A DNA stretch of 64,000 nucleotides, taken from Phascolomyces articulosus. Its lineage: Eukaryota > Mucoromycota > Mucoromycetes > Mucorales > Lichtheimiaceae. The DNA lies in NCBI GenBank assembly GCA_025677815.1, contig JAIXMP010000014.1:248001-312000 (forward strand), given 5' to 3'. The position numbers and the translations under genes are program-made. Below, one piece after another: positions 1-10,429 of the stretch. Positions within the stretch are counted from its first letter, which is position 1. Each line of letters opens with the position of its first letter. The notes under the pieces were generated by a model, which ran no database searches, was not told the origin of the DNA, and worked only from the letters and a program-made list of their open reading frames with translations.

Positions 1-263
1 TGGCATTAAGTATAAAGATACTTAAACTGTAAATAAGCAATCTCCATAAGATTTACGAGATTTATCTCGTGAAAGAAATGAGATAGGGCGTGAAAGAAGT
101 TTAGGTTTCAAAAAAGAAAGGGGTGTACCTTTTTTCGCCAGACTTTTTTAACAGGATAATGCTGCTTTTTCTAATATTACAGTTTTTTTTTATTGGGTAA
201 CAATTCAGGGGTTCTTTTTATCAAGCATGCATAGTAACATGTAAATATATATATATTAAAAAG

Positions 264-270
264 TATAAAA
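264..270 (+). promoter_or_regulatory. TATA box of the first secreted-peptide gene
   Basis: The sequence TATAAAA lies about 85 nt upstream of the start codon. The same element, in the same 'agtataaaaa' context, occurs at 4388 upstream of the paralogue. Conservation between the two copies supports a core promoter role. Confidence 0.5.
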
Positions 271-351
271 AGAGGGCAGGAATGAAGGTCAAAAATTATT
301 CACACAACATACAAAACAAGTTTAAATACTCTTTTCCTTACAACCACTATC

Positions 352-570
352 ATGCAACTTAACTTTATAGTTACAATTCTTTTGGTGCTCAGCACTTTAA
401 TGTTGATTGAAGCTCAACCACCCACAGTAGATGGCGTCGAGAGCCTCCAAAGAACTGCTCAAAACGTTGAACGACAAGGAACCGACAGCGGTACAGGATT
501 AGGATTGGGTACAGCTTCTGGTGATGCCGCAGGAATTTTCCCAGTAAATCAAAACGCCAACACTTTATAA
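352..570 (+). CDS. Small secreted peptide, conserved-leader family, copy 1
   Basis: This is a single-exon gene for a 72-residue peptide. Residues 1 to about 21 form a clear signal peptide: a short polar start, a hydrophobic core rich in Leu/Val/Ile, and an IEA-type small-residue end before QPP. The mature part, about 50 residues, is acidic and Gly/Asn rich, has no cysteine, and ends in NQNANTL. The product is probably secreted. Three relatives occur in the window (4494-4676, 33185-33376 and 35854-36071). They share the leader, in particular the LLVLSTLMLI core, but not the mature part. A TATA box and a 3' flank shared with copy 2 support a real transcription unit. No known family is recognised and no function is claimed. 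Confidence 0.7.
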   Translation: MQLNFIVTILLVLSTLMLIEAQPPTVDGVESLQRTAQNVERQGTDSGTGLGLGTASGDAAGIFPVNQNANTL

Positions 571-1026
571 ATTGCCACCTGGGTGATTCATTGAGAACGA
601 CGAGAACATTGATGGGGGAAAAATATCTTTATAAAAAATATGGCTTTGTTTTATCAATTATTTCTTATTGAATACTTTTACTTTTTTCTTTGTAAATTCA
701 CCTTTTTTTACGGGAAAAAAATAAAATATTGATATACAATTTAATTTTATAAAGCACACTTATCTTTATCCAATAATAGTAACTGTTTTTTTAAATAATA
801 TTCACTTTTATTGTTTGATCTTCCTCTTGGAATTATAAAAATAATGAGCATTTTTATATTCTGCTATATATTAAAAGCAAATTACTGTTATCTATACATT
901 ATAATATGAGTTGAGGTGACATATGTTTTTATTTACATAATTCAAATGATATGTAGGTGTTGTCTGTGGTTTAGTTACATGACATAGCTTTTAGTTGATT
1001 TTTGGAGTGTGTAACGTCGAGTTAGT
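571..1026. other. AT-rich 3' flank and spacer
   Basis: The first 230 bases or so are the 3' flank shared with copy 2 of the secreted-peptide gene, including AATAAA-like signals near 720. The rest is AT-rich sequence in which no gene is seen. Confidence 0.5.
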
Positions 1027-1680
1027 ATGTACCAATATAATATTCAGTATCGGTGTAATTATATTATGGTAACAAAAGTGAATAATAGAGTTTTGCGATG
1101 GCATATCAGTAAGCTAACCCATTTTTTGGAAAAATTGGTCCTTCTCCACCAAAACGATTGGCTGTTTGAACTCAGAATATTTCTAATTACTATTTCTCTT
1201 TTGTGGGTAAGTTGGAATGTGATGTTTAACTTTAATGTATATATATATCTAATTTGTTATGACGAACTGTTTCTTTATTTTTGTAGTGTTGTATTTATCG
1301 ACAACAATATTCTGGGTGTCCTGGAATGATTCCTCCCTTTCATCAACGACCGTTTACTTGGAGTTCCTGCAAGGTTTCTGTAAAAAAAACCTTGTATATG
1401 CTCAGTACAAGTATGGTCACAAGTTGATGAATTATGGGGGGTGTGGCCATCGGCAGGAGGCATCCTCTATACTTACGTGGTAAGCATTTAATCTTTGTTC
1501 ATTATATACATCAATTACCAAACAATAATACTAATGCGACATCATTTTTTCAACATGTCAAGATATTTCTTCTGGCGAGGGCCTTACAATTTGCTAAAAT
1601 GGTAATTTATTATACATTTAATAATTTATTGAGGATTGAATCTAAGAGGAGTGTCATTGTGGTTACTTTATAATCGTTTA
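1027..1680 (+). pseudogene. Unrecognised reading frames with possible introns, perhaps a decayed gene
   Basis: An open frame of about 60 codons from 1027 reaches TTTTGTGG followed by a GTAAGT donor near 1206. An acceptor (TTTGTAG) near 1287 leads to a cysteine- and proline-rich frame (CCIYRQQYSGCPGMIPPF) that stops near 1430. The first part contains CNY and a LRWHIS-type string, loosely reminiscent of small zinc-binding modules found in transposases. No family can be assigned and the frames are short. This may be a relic of a transposon gene or of a host gene, and the gene structure is speculative. Confidence 0.2.
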
Positions 1681-4219
1681 CTAACTTACTCGTATCATTG
1701 TTATTTCTTTATTTAGATATAAGCATTTTGTTTGGATCTGGCTTAGATTAGAAGTATCTTGATTTGTAAAAATAATTTAATAAAATATTACAGTAAGCTA
1801 AATTGTATATTATATTCTTGGAGTAAGTCAATATATATATATATATATAAACTGTAATGGATAATAATCATTCAGTTTGAAATGATTTAAGATTAGTAGG
1901 CCACAATAGACAATAAAATTAAAAGATTTTGTGTTTTATATCATTCGGACTGAACACCCTCAACTTATAACGTAATGTATAATAAATTAATATAGGAAAA
2001 AGTAGAGAGTACTACATTGTAAGATGAATATACGTAATCCTGGATAATATATTTTAATGGAAGTATAAAACAGCTTAATAGTTATATTCTTCGATCTAAT
2101 AAGATATTTATAATTGTATCTAGTAGGATCAATGTTGCCTGGCTGCTAAAAATGTATTATATCCATCCATTTTGGCGTTTCTTTTGTCAGTTTACCTATT
2201 TTATATACCATCCCGCATCCTGAATGATGGAAAACTCTGATTGTAAATAATCTAAAACCCACCTGTACCACTAAAATGATAGTTTAGATGATGCTGTTAT
2301 TATTATCAAATTGAATAAATAAACTAACATGTAATACGTATTAATGGGTTTTATTTATTACGTTTACATAAAAACGTACGGATATAAAAGAAATACAAGA
2401 AAAAGGGGAACGCGTTTTATAACTACTACTGATGCTTCATAGAAGACAAGAAATGTATGTAGGATACGTGCATGGGACGGTAGGTTTTGGATACTACTCC
2501 TTGTCAGTATTTTGAGTACTTTCAACACTCTCCCTCAACGTTCCACGCTACTTTTTCAGTTGTTTATTTTTATCTTTACTTCAGAAATTATTGCAAGAAG
2601 AGTTTGAAATGTGTGCTTATTTGATAATTGGTTTATAAGTGGCATTTGGCTAAAAAAAATAAGCCAGAAATATCACACGACAATAAGATATGTAAACATT
2701 TTTTGATATTTTTTTTTAAAAAAAAAGGAGGGACCTCGTAGAAAAAAATAAAATAAAATAAAACTTCATTATGATAATTCAATAAATCTCTTTATGGTTA
2801 CAATATAGAACCCTCCTTCTTTCCTCTATAGTAATATGTTACGTATACGTATATGCAGATCTCTTTTTATAAGTAGTGGACCATCAAATACATAATTATG
2901 GGAAAGTGTTCATATTTATTAGTAGCACCTGACATTGAATTTATTACTATTTTGTGGACTGTTGATTGGAAGGAATAATAACACGCACTATGGTTATCAA
3001 GAATCATTGAATAAAGGTAATACAACTATATATTACCATGGCAAAGCAAGATGCTCATATGCGTCACAGTAAAGCTCCACTTTCAAATGCACTATATAGT
3101 TTGCTACAGGATTCTATATCTGAGGATCTGCAAATCCAATTCACTTTCTATAAGGATATGTAGAAAGTAAACCTGCTGAAAAAAAAACAAGGAATAAGCT
3201 GTAAAACTGTATAAGCAACAACCAACTATTTGGTATCCAGGAAATATTCCTTTTAATGTCAAATTAAGAAATCGCTTCAGTATTTATAACCGACAGAATA
3301 AAAAGGTCTTATTCAAAAATAAACAGAATTGCGTATTAATAATATCAACAACGATTAATTAGTATCAAAATAAGTATAATGCAGAAAGAAAAGGTTGAAC
3401 GAACATGTTAGTAATATTCAAGATGTTCGTTTATCCTTTACGTACGTATATTAAATTTGATAATCATTTGCAGCTTGTGTTATAATAAAGATTACTATAT
3501 GTAACCATAAAAACTTTTATTCGTATATGCAGAAACTATAAAGATGTTCAAAATACAAATAGTACAATTTCAAAAACATGCTGTCAAAGGTATGTGATTA
3601 CTCCTATGACGCCCATTTGTCTAATAGCATCATTCTTTTCATTCATACATATACAGATTCTATATATAATACGTGTAAATTGTATATTATAGATTGTGAT
3701 TGCTCAAGGACTGCGCCTTACCATTATCTAATTCAAAAAATAGGAGGATAGATTAACGCTGTTCCTCCATTGATGGTAATTGTATATCGATACTAGTAGC
3801 ACTTATTAACATAGATGTTAAATGTTACAAATGGTTCTAATTACATTACTAAATTCAAATATCCATATGTACATGCCCCTATATTATGATCTTTTAATGT
3901 TTCTATAGATTTCATTTCTTCCTCTTGCACATAATAGAAAGTAGAGAATATTTTTACTGTATTTGTATAATATTACAAGTCTTAACTACAAAATCGCTAC
4001 CATTTATATATTTTTACACTGTTATCAAGAGATGGTTTTTTATTGCGCATTTTTATGGTATAAGTTGAGTTACATGAAAAATAGTATGATGGTTTTTTGT
4101 TGATAGTGCAAAGACCATTCTGTCCAGGATAGTAAAAATTCATCACAGAGATGATTTGTAATTTTAATCTGCAAAAAAAATCACTTTTATTAACCTCACT
4201 TGCTTGATCAATTTAACGG
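1681..4219. other. Gene-poor AT-rich region
   Basis: No convincing gene is seen. There is an (AT)n microsatellite at about 1831-1849. A 41-codon open frame at 3038-3163 begins in a good start context (ACCATGG) and has coding-like composition, but it matches nothing recognised and has no visible continuation. Runs of A and T and several palindromic 'tacgta' motifs occur throughout. Confidence 0.5.
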
Positions 4220-4387
4220 GTGAATAATTGAGATAGGGGGTGCAACAAATTTAAGCTTAAAAAGTGAAATATTTTAATATGTTAATCACTTATTGTTTTT
4301 TATATATCATAAAGATAATTTCGTTAATCTGGGTATTTTTTAAGGTTTCTCATCAATTGTGCGTAGTGTGCAACAAATAAAAAAAAG

Positions 4388-4397
4388 TATAAAAATA
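4388..4397 (+). promoter_or_regulatory. TATA box of the second secreted-peptide gene
   Basis: TATAAAAATA lies about 105 nt upstream of the start codon, in the same sequence context as the TATA box at 264. Confidence 0.45.
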
Positions 4398-4493
4398 AAC
4401 GTAGAATGATGTTCAAAAATATTCCACACAATACGCAAACAAGCAAACAAGTCCTTTTTAATTTTTTCACCAAGAAATACGACAGCTATTACC

Positions 4494-4676
4494 ATGCAAC
4501 TTAACCTTACGGCTATATTTCTTTTTGTACTCAGCACTTTGATGTTGATTGAAGCTCGGCCCTCTAATCCTTTATTAGGAGATACCGTCGACCAGCTCCG
4601 AGAAGGTCTCCAAAGAAAAAAAGTGGATGATAGAGACTCAAAGACTGGTGATGATGCCACAGGAACTCGTCAGTAA
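4494..4676 (+). CDS. Small secreted peptide, conserved-leader family, copy 2
   Basis: This is a single exon encoding 60 residues. Residues 1-21 are a signal peptide nearly identical to copy 1: both share MQLN and the LSTLMLIEA end. The mature part is about 39 residues, highly charged (QRKK, DDRDSK), without cysteine, and diverged from copy 1. The stop codon at 4674-4676 is early. The next seven codons remain in frame and still encode NQNTNTL, equivalent to the C-terminus of copy 1, so this copy has lost its tail through small compensating indels around the stop. It may still be functional. No function can be assigned. Confidence 0.65.
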   Translation: MQLNLTAIFLFVLSTLMLIEARPSNPLLGDTVDQLREGLQRKKVDDRDSKTGDDATGTRQ

Positions 4677-4890
4677 AATCAAAACACAAACACTTTATAA
4701 TTCGCCACCTGAGTGATTCATTGGGAACGACGAGAACATTGATCGGAGAAAAAATCTTATAGGATATTTCTGCTTTTTCCTTGTAAATTCACTATTTTTG
4801 ATGGGAATATAAATAAAATAAGTAGTTTATTATGATACAACATACATTCTAATAAAAATCTACATCTTTATCCAATGATATAGTAAAAGT

Positions 4891-5299
4891 AACAAAGATA
4901 ACAACAACAATAATAATAATGTTTTTAATTTTCTTCTCTTTTTGTAAGCTGAATTTGAGTGAGTTGAGTTGGTTGGATTAATCAAACATATGTGTGCTGG
5001 GGGAGGAGGTTGCATGTTTTAGTATTGAAGTAGCTTGTGATAGGTGTTGAATATGAATTAACAAACCAAGGATATTTTTATAGGAAAAGACACATGATTT
5101 ATAGTTATTCCCAAGTGAGCAAAGAAAATACGTAGCAAAATATATCTTTCAGAAGATGTTCCAATGTGAGATATAAACATTCGGAAAGGAATGCTTATTA
5201 TTGTTTGGTACGGCAGTTGAAAAGATTATGCTGCCACATAAAGTTTTGGTACTTTTTTTTTTATTCTGGGATGGAGGTATGTAGATATTGTATTCATTG
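4891..5299. other. Spacer without a recognised gene
   Basis: This is AT-rich sequence with short CAA/AAT triplet runs near 4900. Nothing gene-like is seen. Confidence 0.4.
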
Positions 5300-5605
5300 A
5301 TGATGCTCTTTGGATCAATGATGGTATTAACAACAGTTTATCGGGTAATGTAGCTAAATAATTGGTAGAACTGCTCCAGCTATTTTTTTAAAAAAAAATT
5401 AGTATAGGGTTATTTGAGCGTTAATTCTTTTGAAAATACAGCAGCAGATGGCTGTAACTGGAACGGTGGCAGTTTCACTTTTGTAGATGAAATTGATAAC
5501 ACTGGTTCTAAAGACACTTGTGTAGGTGTACCAAAACCATGTAATGTGAATGGTACTGATATGATCCGCCGTAAAGGTGAGGTTTTTGGATTTTTTATTA
5601 TATAG
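5300..5605 (+). CDS. Hypothetical small cysteine-containing protein, two-exon model
   Basis: The proposed exon 1 is 5300-5344 (starting MMLFG). It is followed by a 66-nt intron at 5345-5410 with a GTAATG donor and a TATAG acceptor, then exon 2 at 5411-5605. The junction keeps frame and gives a protein of about 79 residues. Exon 2 encodes GCNWNGGSF followed by DTCVGVPKPCNVNGT, so three cysteines and two possible N-glycosylation sites suggest an extracellular fragment. The N-terminus is only weakly hydrophobic. No family is recognised. It could equally be one exon of a larger decayed gene, since other donor-like sites occur near 5571-5580. Confidence 0.3.
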
Positions 5606-5933
5606 TAGCTGACTGTTTAATGGTAAGTTGTTCAGTTTCAAAAACGAAAGCTTTTCTAAAAGGCGGTTTGTTCCTGGGCTTTTTTTGGGATTGGTATGAT
5701 GTTTTATCTTTTCAATTAAATGAATAAAATATGGGCAAGAATAAAAATATTTTAATTACTCTTCAAGATAAATTTTTGATATTTTGCGTGATATAGAGGA
5801 GGGAACTGTGTCTTTTATGGGTGAGTTATACTATATTCCTCGTAACGGATATACCTGAAAATAGCAACTGCAATATAAAAAAAGGGGCACACTTCTTATT
5901 GCTACTATTAACACTGTAAAAGAAAAAACTTTA
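5606..5933. other. Spacer before the M13 peptidase gene
   Basis: No gene is seen. The region probably holds the promoter, and perhaps an unrecognised first exon, of the downstream peptidase gene. Confidence 0.35.
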
Positions 5934-8900
5934 ATGTATATAAATATATGTTTGGAAGCATCTATTTTGTTGTTATGCATCAAGATTTTGGGCACAAAAA
6001 AATTATTTTTTATCTCTTCGCTCTCTCCTTCAGTAACTTTTCTCCTTGCTCTTTCCAGTATTTATTTTATTAATCAGATAGCAAAAATTATGTTTGGAGT
6101 TTTAGCGAGTGCCAATTCAGTACCACCCATTGAACCGGAATGTCAAACACCAACTTGTATGCAATCAGCAAAGTTGATTAAAGAGTATATTGATTTTAAT
6201 GCTGACCCATGTGACGACTTTTATCAATATTCATGTGAGTAGCGCTAAACAATGGAGCATTTGTTATTTTCTTTATTATCAAAAAGTACATCGATGGTTT
6301 CTTCGACCTTGGAAAAAAGAGTATTTAAATGTAACAAAACTGTTTTCATTAAATGATTTATAATATAGGTGGAACTTGGTTAAAAAACCACCCAGATATA
6401 CCAGATGATAAAAGTTGTATGTATTTCACAAGTGAAACTTTTCTATTGAAAAATATTATAATTCACTAATATCTTTTTATACGACTATTATGTGTCTTTA
6501 TTAATTACTTTTTCTTTTTTACAACGATATTCATGTGTATATCATAGTCACTGGCACATGGCAAACTATTATGGATGAAAATAATGAAGTTTTACGTACT
6601 ACCTATGAAGGAACTTTTGACGACTTTATTGGAAATATTGATTTGGATACATTATCCGATTTTCATGTTTCTGACCAGGAGCAAATTGATCGTCAAAATT
6701 TTGAAAAAATTCAAAGTTACTACAAGCAATGCATGGACGTGAACGCCATTGATGCTCAGGGGTCAGCACCAGTTCTCCCCCTTATTTCAAAGGTGCTTGG
6801 CCCACTTTCAGAAAAATTCGATCCCGAAACACTTACAACTGCAGTGATTGAAATGACAATGCAAAGTGTTCGAACACTTTTTAATACGGTTGTTGAACAA
6901 GATGACATGCAACCTGAGGTTTATGCCTTCAAGCTGATGCAGCCTGACCTTTCAATACCAAAGGAATATTATAGTAATCCTGATGCGCTCAAAATTTATC
7001 GAGAAAGCTTGGTCAATTTGTTAAATGTTGTGTTTGGGACTGCTGCTGATGATGATACCCCCGAGATGGCTAATGTGCGATCACAAAAATTACAAGAAGC
7101 AAACCTAAAACCACTTTCCAATGAAGAAATCAGTGCTACTGTTGACCGTTTTATCGAAACAGAAAAATATATCTCGTCGCTTTCTCAGGATTTGTAAGCT
7201 GCCATGATTGTTTTTTTTTTTCATATACACCTTTTATTATTTATACAAATACAACTATTGTCCATTGCAGAAAGTTATTCTTCACTTTCTTTTAGTTTTA
7301 AAAAAGCAGTAACAATGTTAATATTATCAATATTATATAGAGGCGAGTTACATAATCCAATTAAATTCTATAAGCGTATCTCAGTTACAGAAATACAAGA
7401 AAAATATCCATTTATCAACTGGGAACGATTCTTTAAATCTTTGACAGATGGAGCCACACCAATTCCAGATTATGTCGTCTTTTCATTTGCAAAGTATTTC
7501 GACAATATAAACGCATGGCTTTCCTCAGCATTTACTCCTTCGGGGAAAACGCCCTCATCCTCTCCCTCATTAACTACCCCTCAATCTCAAATACAATCTC
7601 TCAAAGACTTTTTCATGATCAAGATCATCATTCGATGGGTGTATGCGCTCGATTCAAAAACAAGAGAAGCATGGCAACCAATGAAGGTTTTTTCACTTAT
7701 GGGTTCCCATGAAGAACCCCCTCGTAACGAACTTTGCATTAAATATGCTGGAGACGCCATGGGTATGCTTCAAGGGCGATACTATACCATGCGTAAATTT
7801 GGTGGCGAAAAAGAGCGTACTGGTTTGAAATCAATGATTAAAGATATACAAGATACTTTATTCGAGATTGTCAAAGGCACTAAATGGTTTGACCAACCTA
7901 CCATCGATGCAGCTTTAGAAAAAGCCAACAAGATCGTCATCGAAGCAGCCTATAGTATAGATTCACCAGATGAACGTGATCCACAGAATCTTCAGAAATA
8001 TTACGAGCCTCTCACTATTTCGAAAGCATCATTCCTTGAAACAGAGACGAGTGCTACTGCATGGAAAATCAATAACAAAGCCAAAGAAAAAATTGGTCAT
8101 CCTGTGAGTGCAGACGTATGGAGAATGGTAAGCTAAACTTAAAATTTATTTTATCTTCTTGTGTACGTTATTCTGCAAAATTATACCGAGAATTTGTTAT
8201 GCCTTTTTCTTAAAAAAAATTGATAAACACATAGAATCCAAGTATGACGAATGCATTTTATGACGGCATGACCAACAGAGTAAATATATTATCTTGTCTT
8301 GGCTGCTATTACAACATCACTTAGTAACATTTTGTTTCATATATTATCATTTTTAGATCGTAATTTTAGCTGGATTATCCAATGCACCCCTGTACGTTCC
8401 TGATAACCCTATTTATCTTAAATATAGTTCATTAGGATACGTAATTGCCCATGAGTTAACGGTATGTTTTTTTTGGATAATAATAACATTAACTTACAAA
8501 CATGTTTTTTTCACCTGTAAATATCTGTTGACAACAAAATATTGTTTGGTTTCTGTATTACCGAAACAAAAAAAAAATAGCATGCCTTCGATAGCAATGG
8601 GCGATATCGTGACAGTAATGGAAAATTGTTCCAATGGTGGTCACCAGAAACAGCAAAATACTATGATGAATTAGCACAATGCTTTATTAAGCAGTTTGGT
8701 AACTTTACATTTATGGGACCTGATAATAAAGAAATGCATCTCAATGGTCAGGTAATAACATAAGAGTTGGACATTACAACTTACACATATTTTTTTCACA
8801 AGTAAAAAGAATTTATAATTACAAGATGAAAGTACTGATATCAGCACGACTATTTTCTGATTGTTTTACGATAAACTATAGTTGACCCTCAGTGAAAACA

Positions 8901-9332
8901 TAGCAGACACTGGAGGTTTGGTAGCTGCCTATAAAGCATTTAATAAATTATGGAATGGCCACGGTAAGTTAACAGCCAATGGTCGGGAGAAACCAAAACA
9001 TGAGAGATTGCCAGGCCTTGATTTATCGCCCGAAGAATTATTCTTTGTAAACTTCGGTATGACTTGGTGTAGCAGAAGACAACCCGAATCCGCTCTTGCA
9101 TCAGTAAGAATATGCCCTCCGTGCCTTTCACTGAATATATAATTGATTTTTTACATACTACCAAAAGTTTATACTAAAATTTTTTGCTTTATAGGCGTAC
9201 ACAAACGGTCATTCATTAGAGAAATTCAGAATTAATGGACCTCTTCAAAACTTCCCACAGTTTGCAAAGACTTTTCAATGTCCAATAGGAAGTCCCATGA
9301 ATCCAGAAAAAAAATGTAGTTTATGGACTTAG
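5934..9332 (+). CDS. M13-family zinc metallopeptidase (neprilysin-like)
   Basis: The nine-exon model is 5934-6234, 6369-6416, 6548-7193, 7341-8127, 8235-8279, 8357-8461, 8581-8751, 8882-9103 and 9195-9332. It stays in frame throughout and gives about 820 residues. The N-terminal part has the CDDFYQYSCGTW signature of M13 proteins. Zinc site 1 is HELTH, with an intron falling between HELT and HAFDSNGR. The third zinc ligand lies in LSENIADTGG. The C-terminus has the family's INGPLQNFPQFA and GSPMNPEKKC strings and ends CSLWT. M13 enzymes are membrane-anchored or secreted endopeptidases that cleave short peptides, and the cysteines fit an extracellular domain. The start is uncertain. From 5934 there is a hydrophobic stretch that could anchor the protein, whereas the next Met (6090) would leave about 768 residues with no signal peptide; a missed upstream exon is possible. 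Confidence 0.88.
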
Positions 9333-9763
9333 ACTATATAATTATTAATATGTGCAACAGCGTGAATTTGAAAAATTATTATGATGTTTTATTACTATTC
9401 CTTATTGCATCTGTTTACAATAATAAAAAAACTCGATTTCTGCTAATTTGCGTGAATCTGTTGTATGTTTAAATGTCAATAATAATTTTGACATGAACAA
9501 ACAACCTCATGCATGGTTTTCTTTTTTTTCCCAACAAAGTTCCTTACCATTTTGCATTATAATACATAAATAGACAGATAGCTTATAAAAAAGTAGACCT
9601 GATGAAAGGTTAATCCAGTTTTTTTCATACAATTCAGATACTTATTATAGTACGCAATCTTTTATAAAAGTCGAAAAAAAACACGATATATATATTTTTA
9701 TATAAATAAACATAAAAGAAATCCTTATTCTCATTTCATTACATAGTAGTAGTACCGATGAGA
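9333..9763. other. 3' flank of the peptidase gene and spacer
   Basis: This is AT-rich sequence with AATAAA-like signals near 9418. No gene is seen. Confidence 0.4.
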
Positions 9764-9995
9764 TAAGTTTGGCTTGTACATAGCATGTAAATATTTATAA
9801 GTTGTGATCGCGAAGTCTGGAGGTTTGAATCCTGCGCCGACCAGGTCAAGGATTTTGATGCCGCTTCCTTGTTTGTTTGTCTCTTGGGTGATAGGCCTAC
9901 TGTCATTCTTCCGCGCTGACTCCAATTGATCCCCTGTCAAGTTTCTCTTTCCTCTCCGTCACTACCCTTATGGGTGCCACAAGGGCGTTAATTCG
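9764..9995 (+). mobile_element. Possible tRNA-derived SINE-like element
   Basis: This is a markedly GC-richer patch in AT-rich surroundings. It contains GGTTTGAATCC (about 9822-9832), one mismatch from the RNA polymerase III B-box, followed by CTGCGCCGACCA, which looks like the 3' half of a tRNA: a T-arm with four of five possible stem pairs, then an acceptor-like strand and CCA. No matching 5' acceptor strand is visible, and the A-box candidate TGGCTTGTACA near 9771 is poor. A body of about 160 nt follows, with a CCCTT...AAGGG hairpin near 9965-9985. A tRNA-derived retroposon fits best. A chance B-box in unrelated sequence cannot be excluded. Confidence 0.3.
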
Positions 9996-10429
9996 AAAAA
10001 TAAATCATAGCTGCAAATATCTAGCTTAGTATTATCCATTAGTTCATTCATCTTGTATAGCATACATTCTCTTGCACCATCATAATCTAAGTACCGCGAG
10101 TAGCCGACCAGCTTTGCCTATAGGTCACAGACCAGTTAGTGCTACATTATCAAAAAATGTTTGACTTTTTTTATAGGTTGTGATGGGGCATTTGATTAGT
10201 TAAATTGTGTCTCATGTCTCCGCTGTGTAATTCATCAGGGTGCATTTAAACTAGTTGTGAGAGAAACTGGAAAGCATATTTGTTTATTCCACTTTATTCT
10301 CATTCGCTTTTTATTTGGTCAAAGTTGTATTTCGTAACTTCCTCCGGCTGGCTAGACCAGACCCTATATGACTGAAAGAAATATAGTTTAAAGTATTTTA
10401 TTTTTCAATAATTATTTGGATATTTCTAT
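9996..10429. other. Spacer downstream of the first HET-like gene
   Basis: No gene is seen. This side holds the 3' flank of the minus-strand HET-like gene. Confidence 0.4.

Larger units (their letters stand above)
70..800 (+). repeat. Left copy of a duplicated secreted-peptide locus
   Basis: This stretch matches 4220-4890 by eye over an upstream block (an 'agataggg' motif near 81 and near 4231), the TATA region, the leader-coding part of the gene, the C-terminal coding part and about 200 bp of 3' flank. The 3' flank shares the blocks 'gaacgacgagaacattgat' and 'tctttatccaat'. Similarity falls in the middle of the coding region. The two copies lie about 4.1 kb apart in the same orientation, so this reads as a tandem segmental duplication that includes promoter and terminator. 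The edges are approximate. Confidence 0.7.
4220..4890 (+). repeat. Right copy of the duplicated secreted-peptide locus
   Basis: This is the partner of the repeat at 70-800, in the same orientation. Promoter, leader-coding region and 3' flank are clearly similar, and the mature-peptide region is much less so. The edges are approximate. Confidence 0.7.

Noticed and set aside
1831..1849. (AT)n run as a possible functional element
   Set aside because: It is a simple microsatellite of a kind common in such AT-rich DNA, with nothing to tie it to a function.
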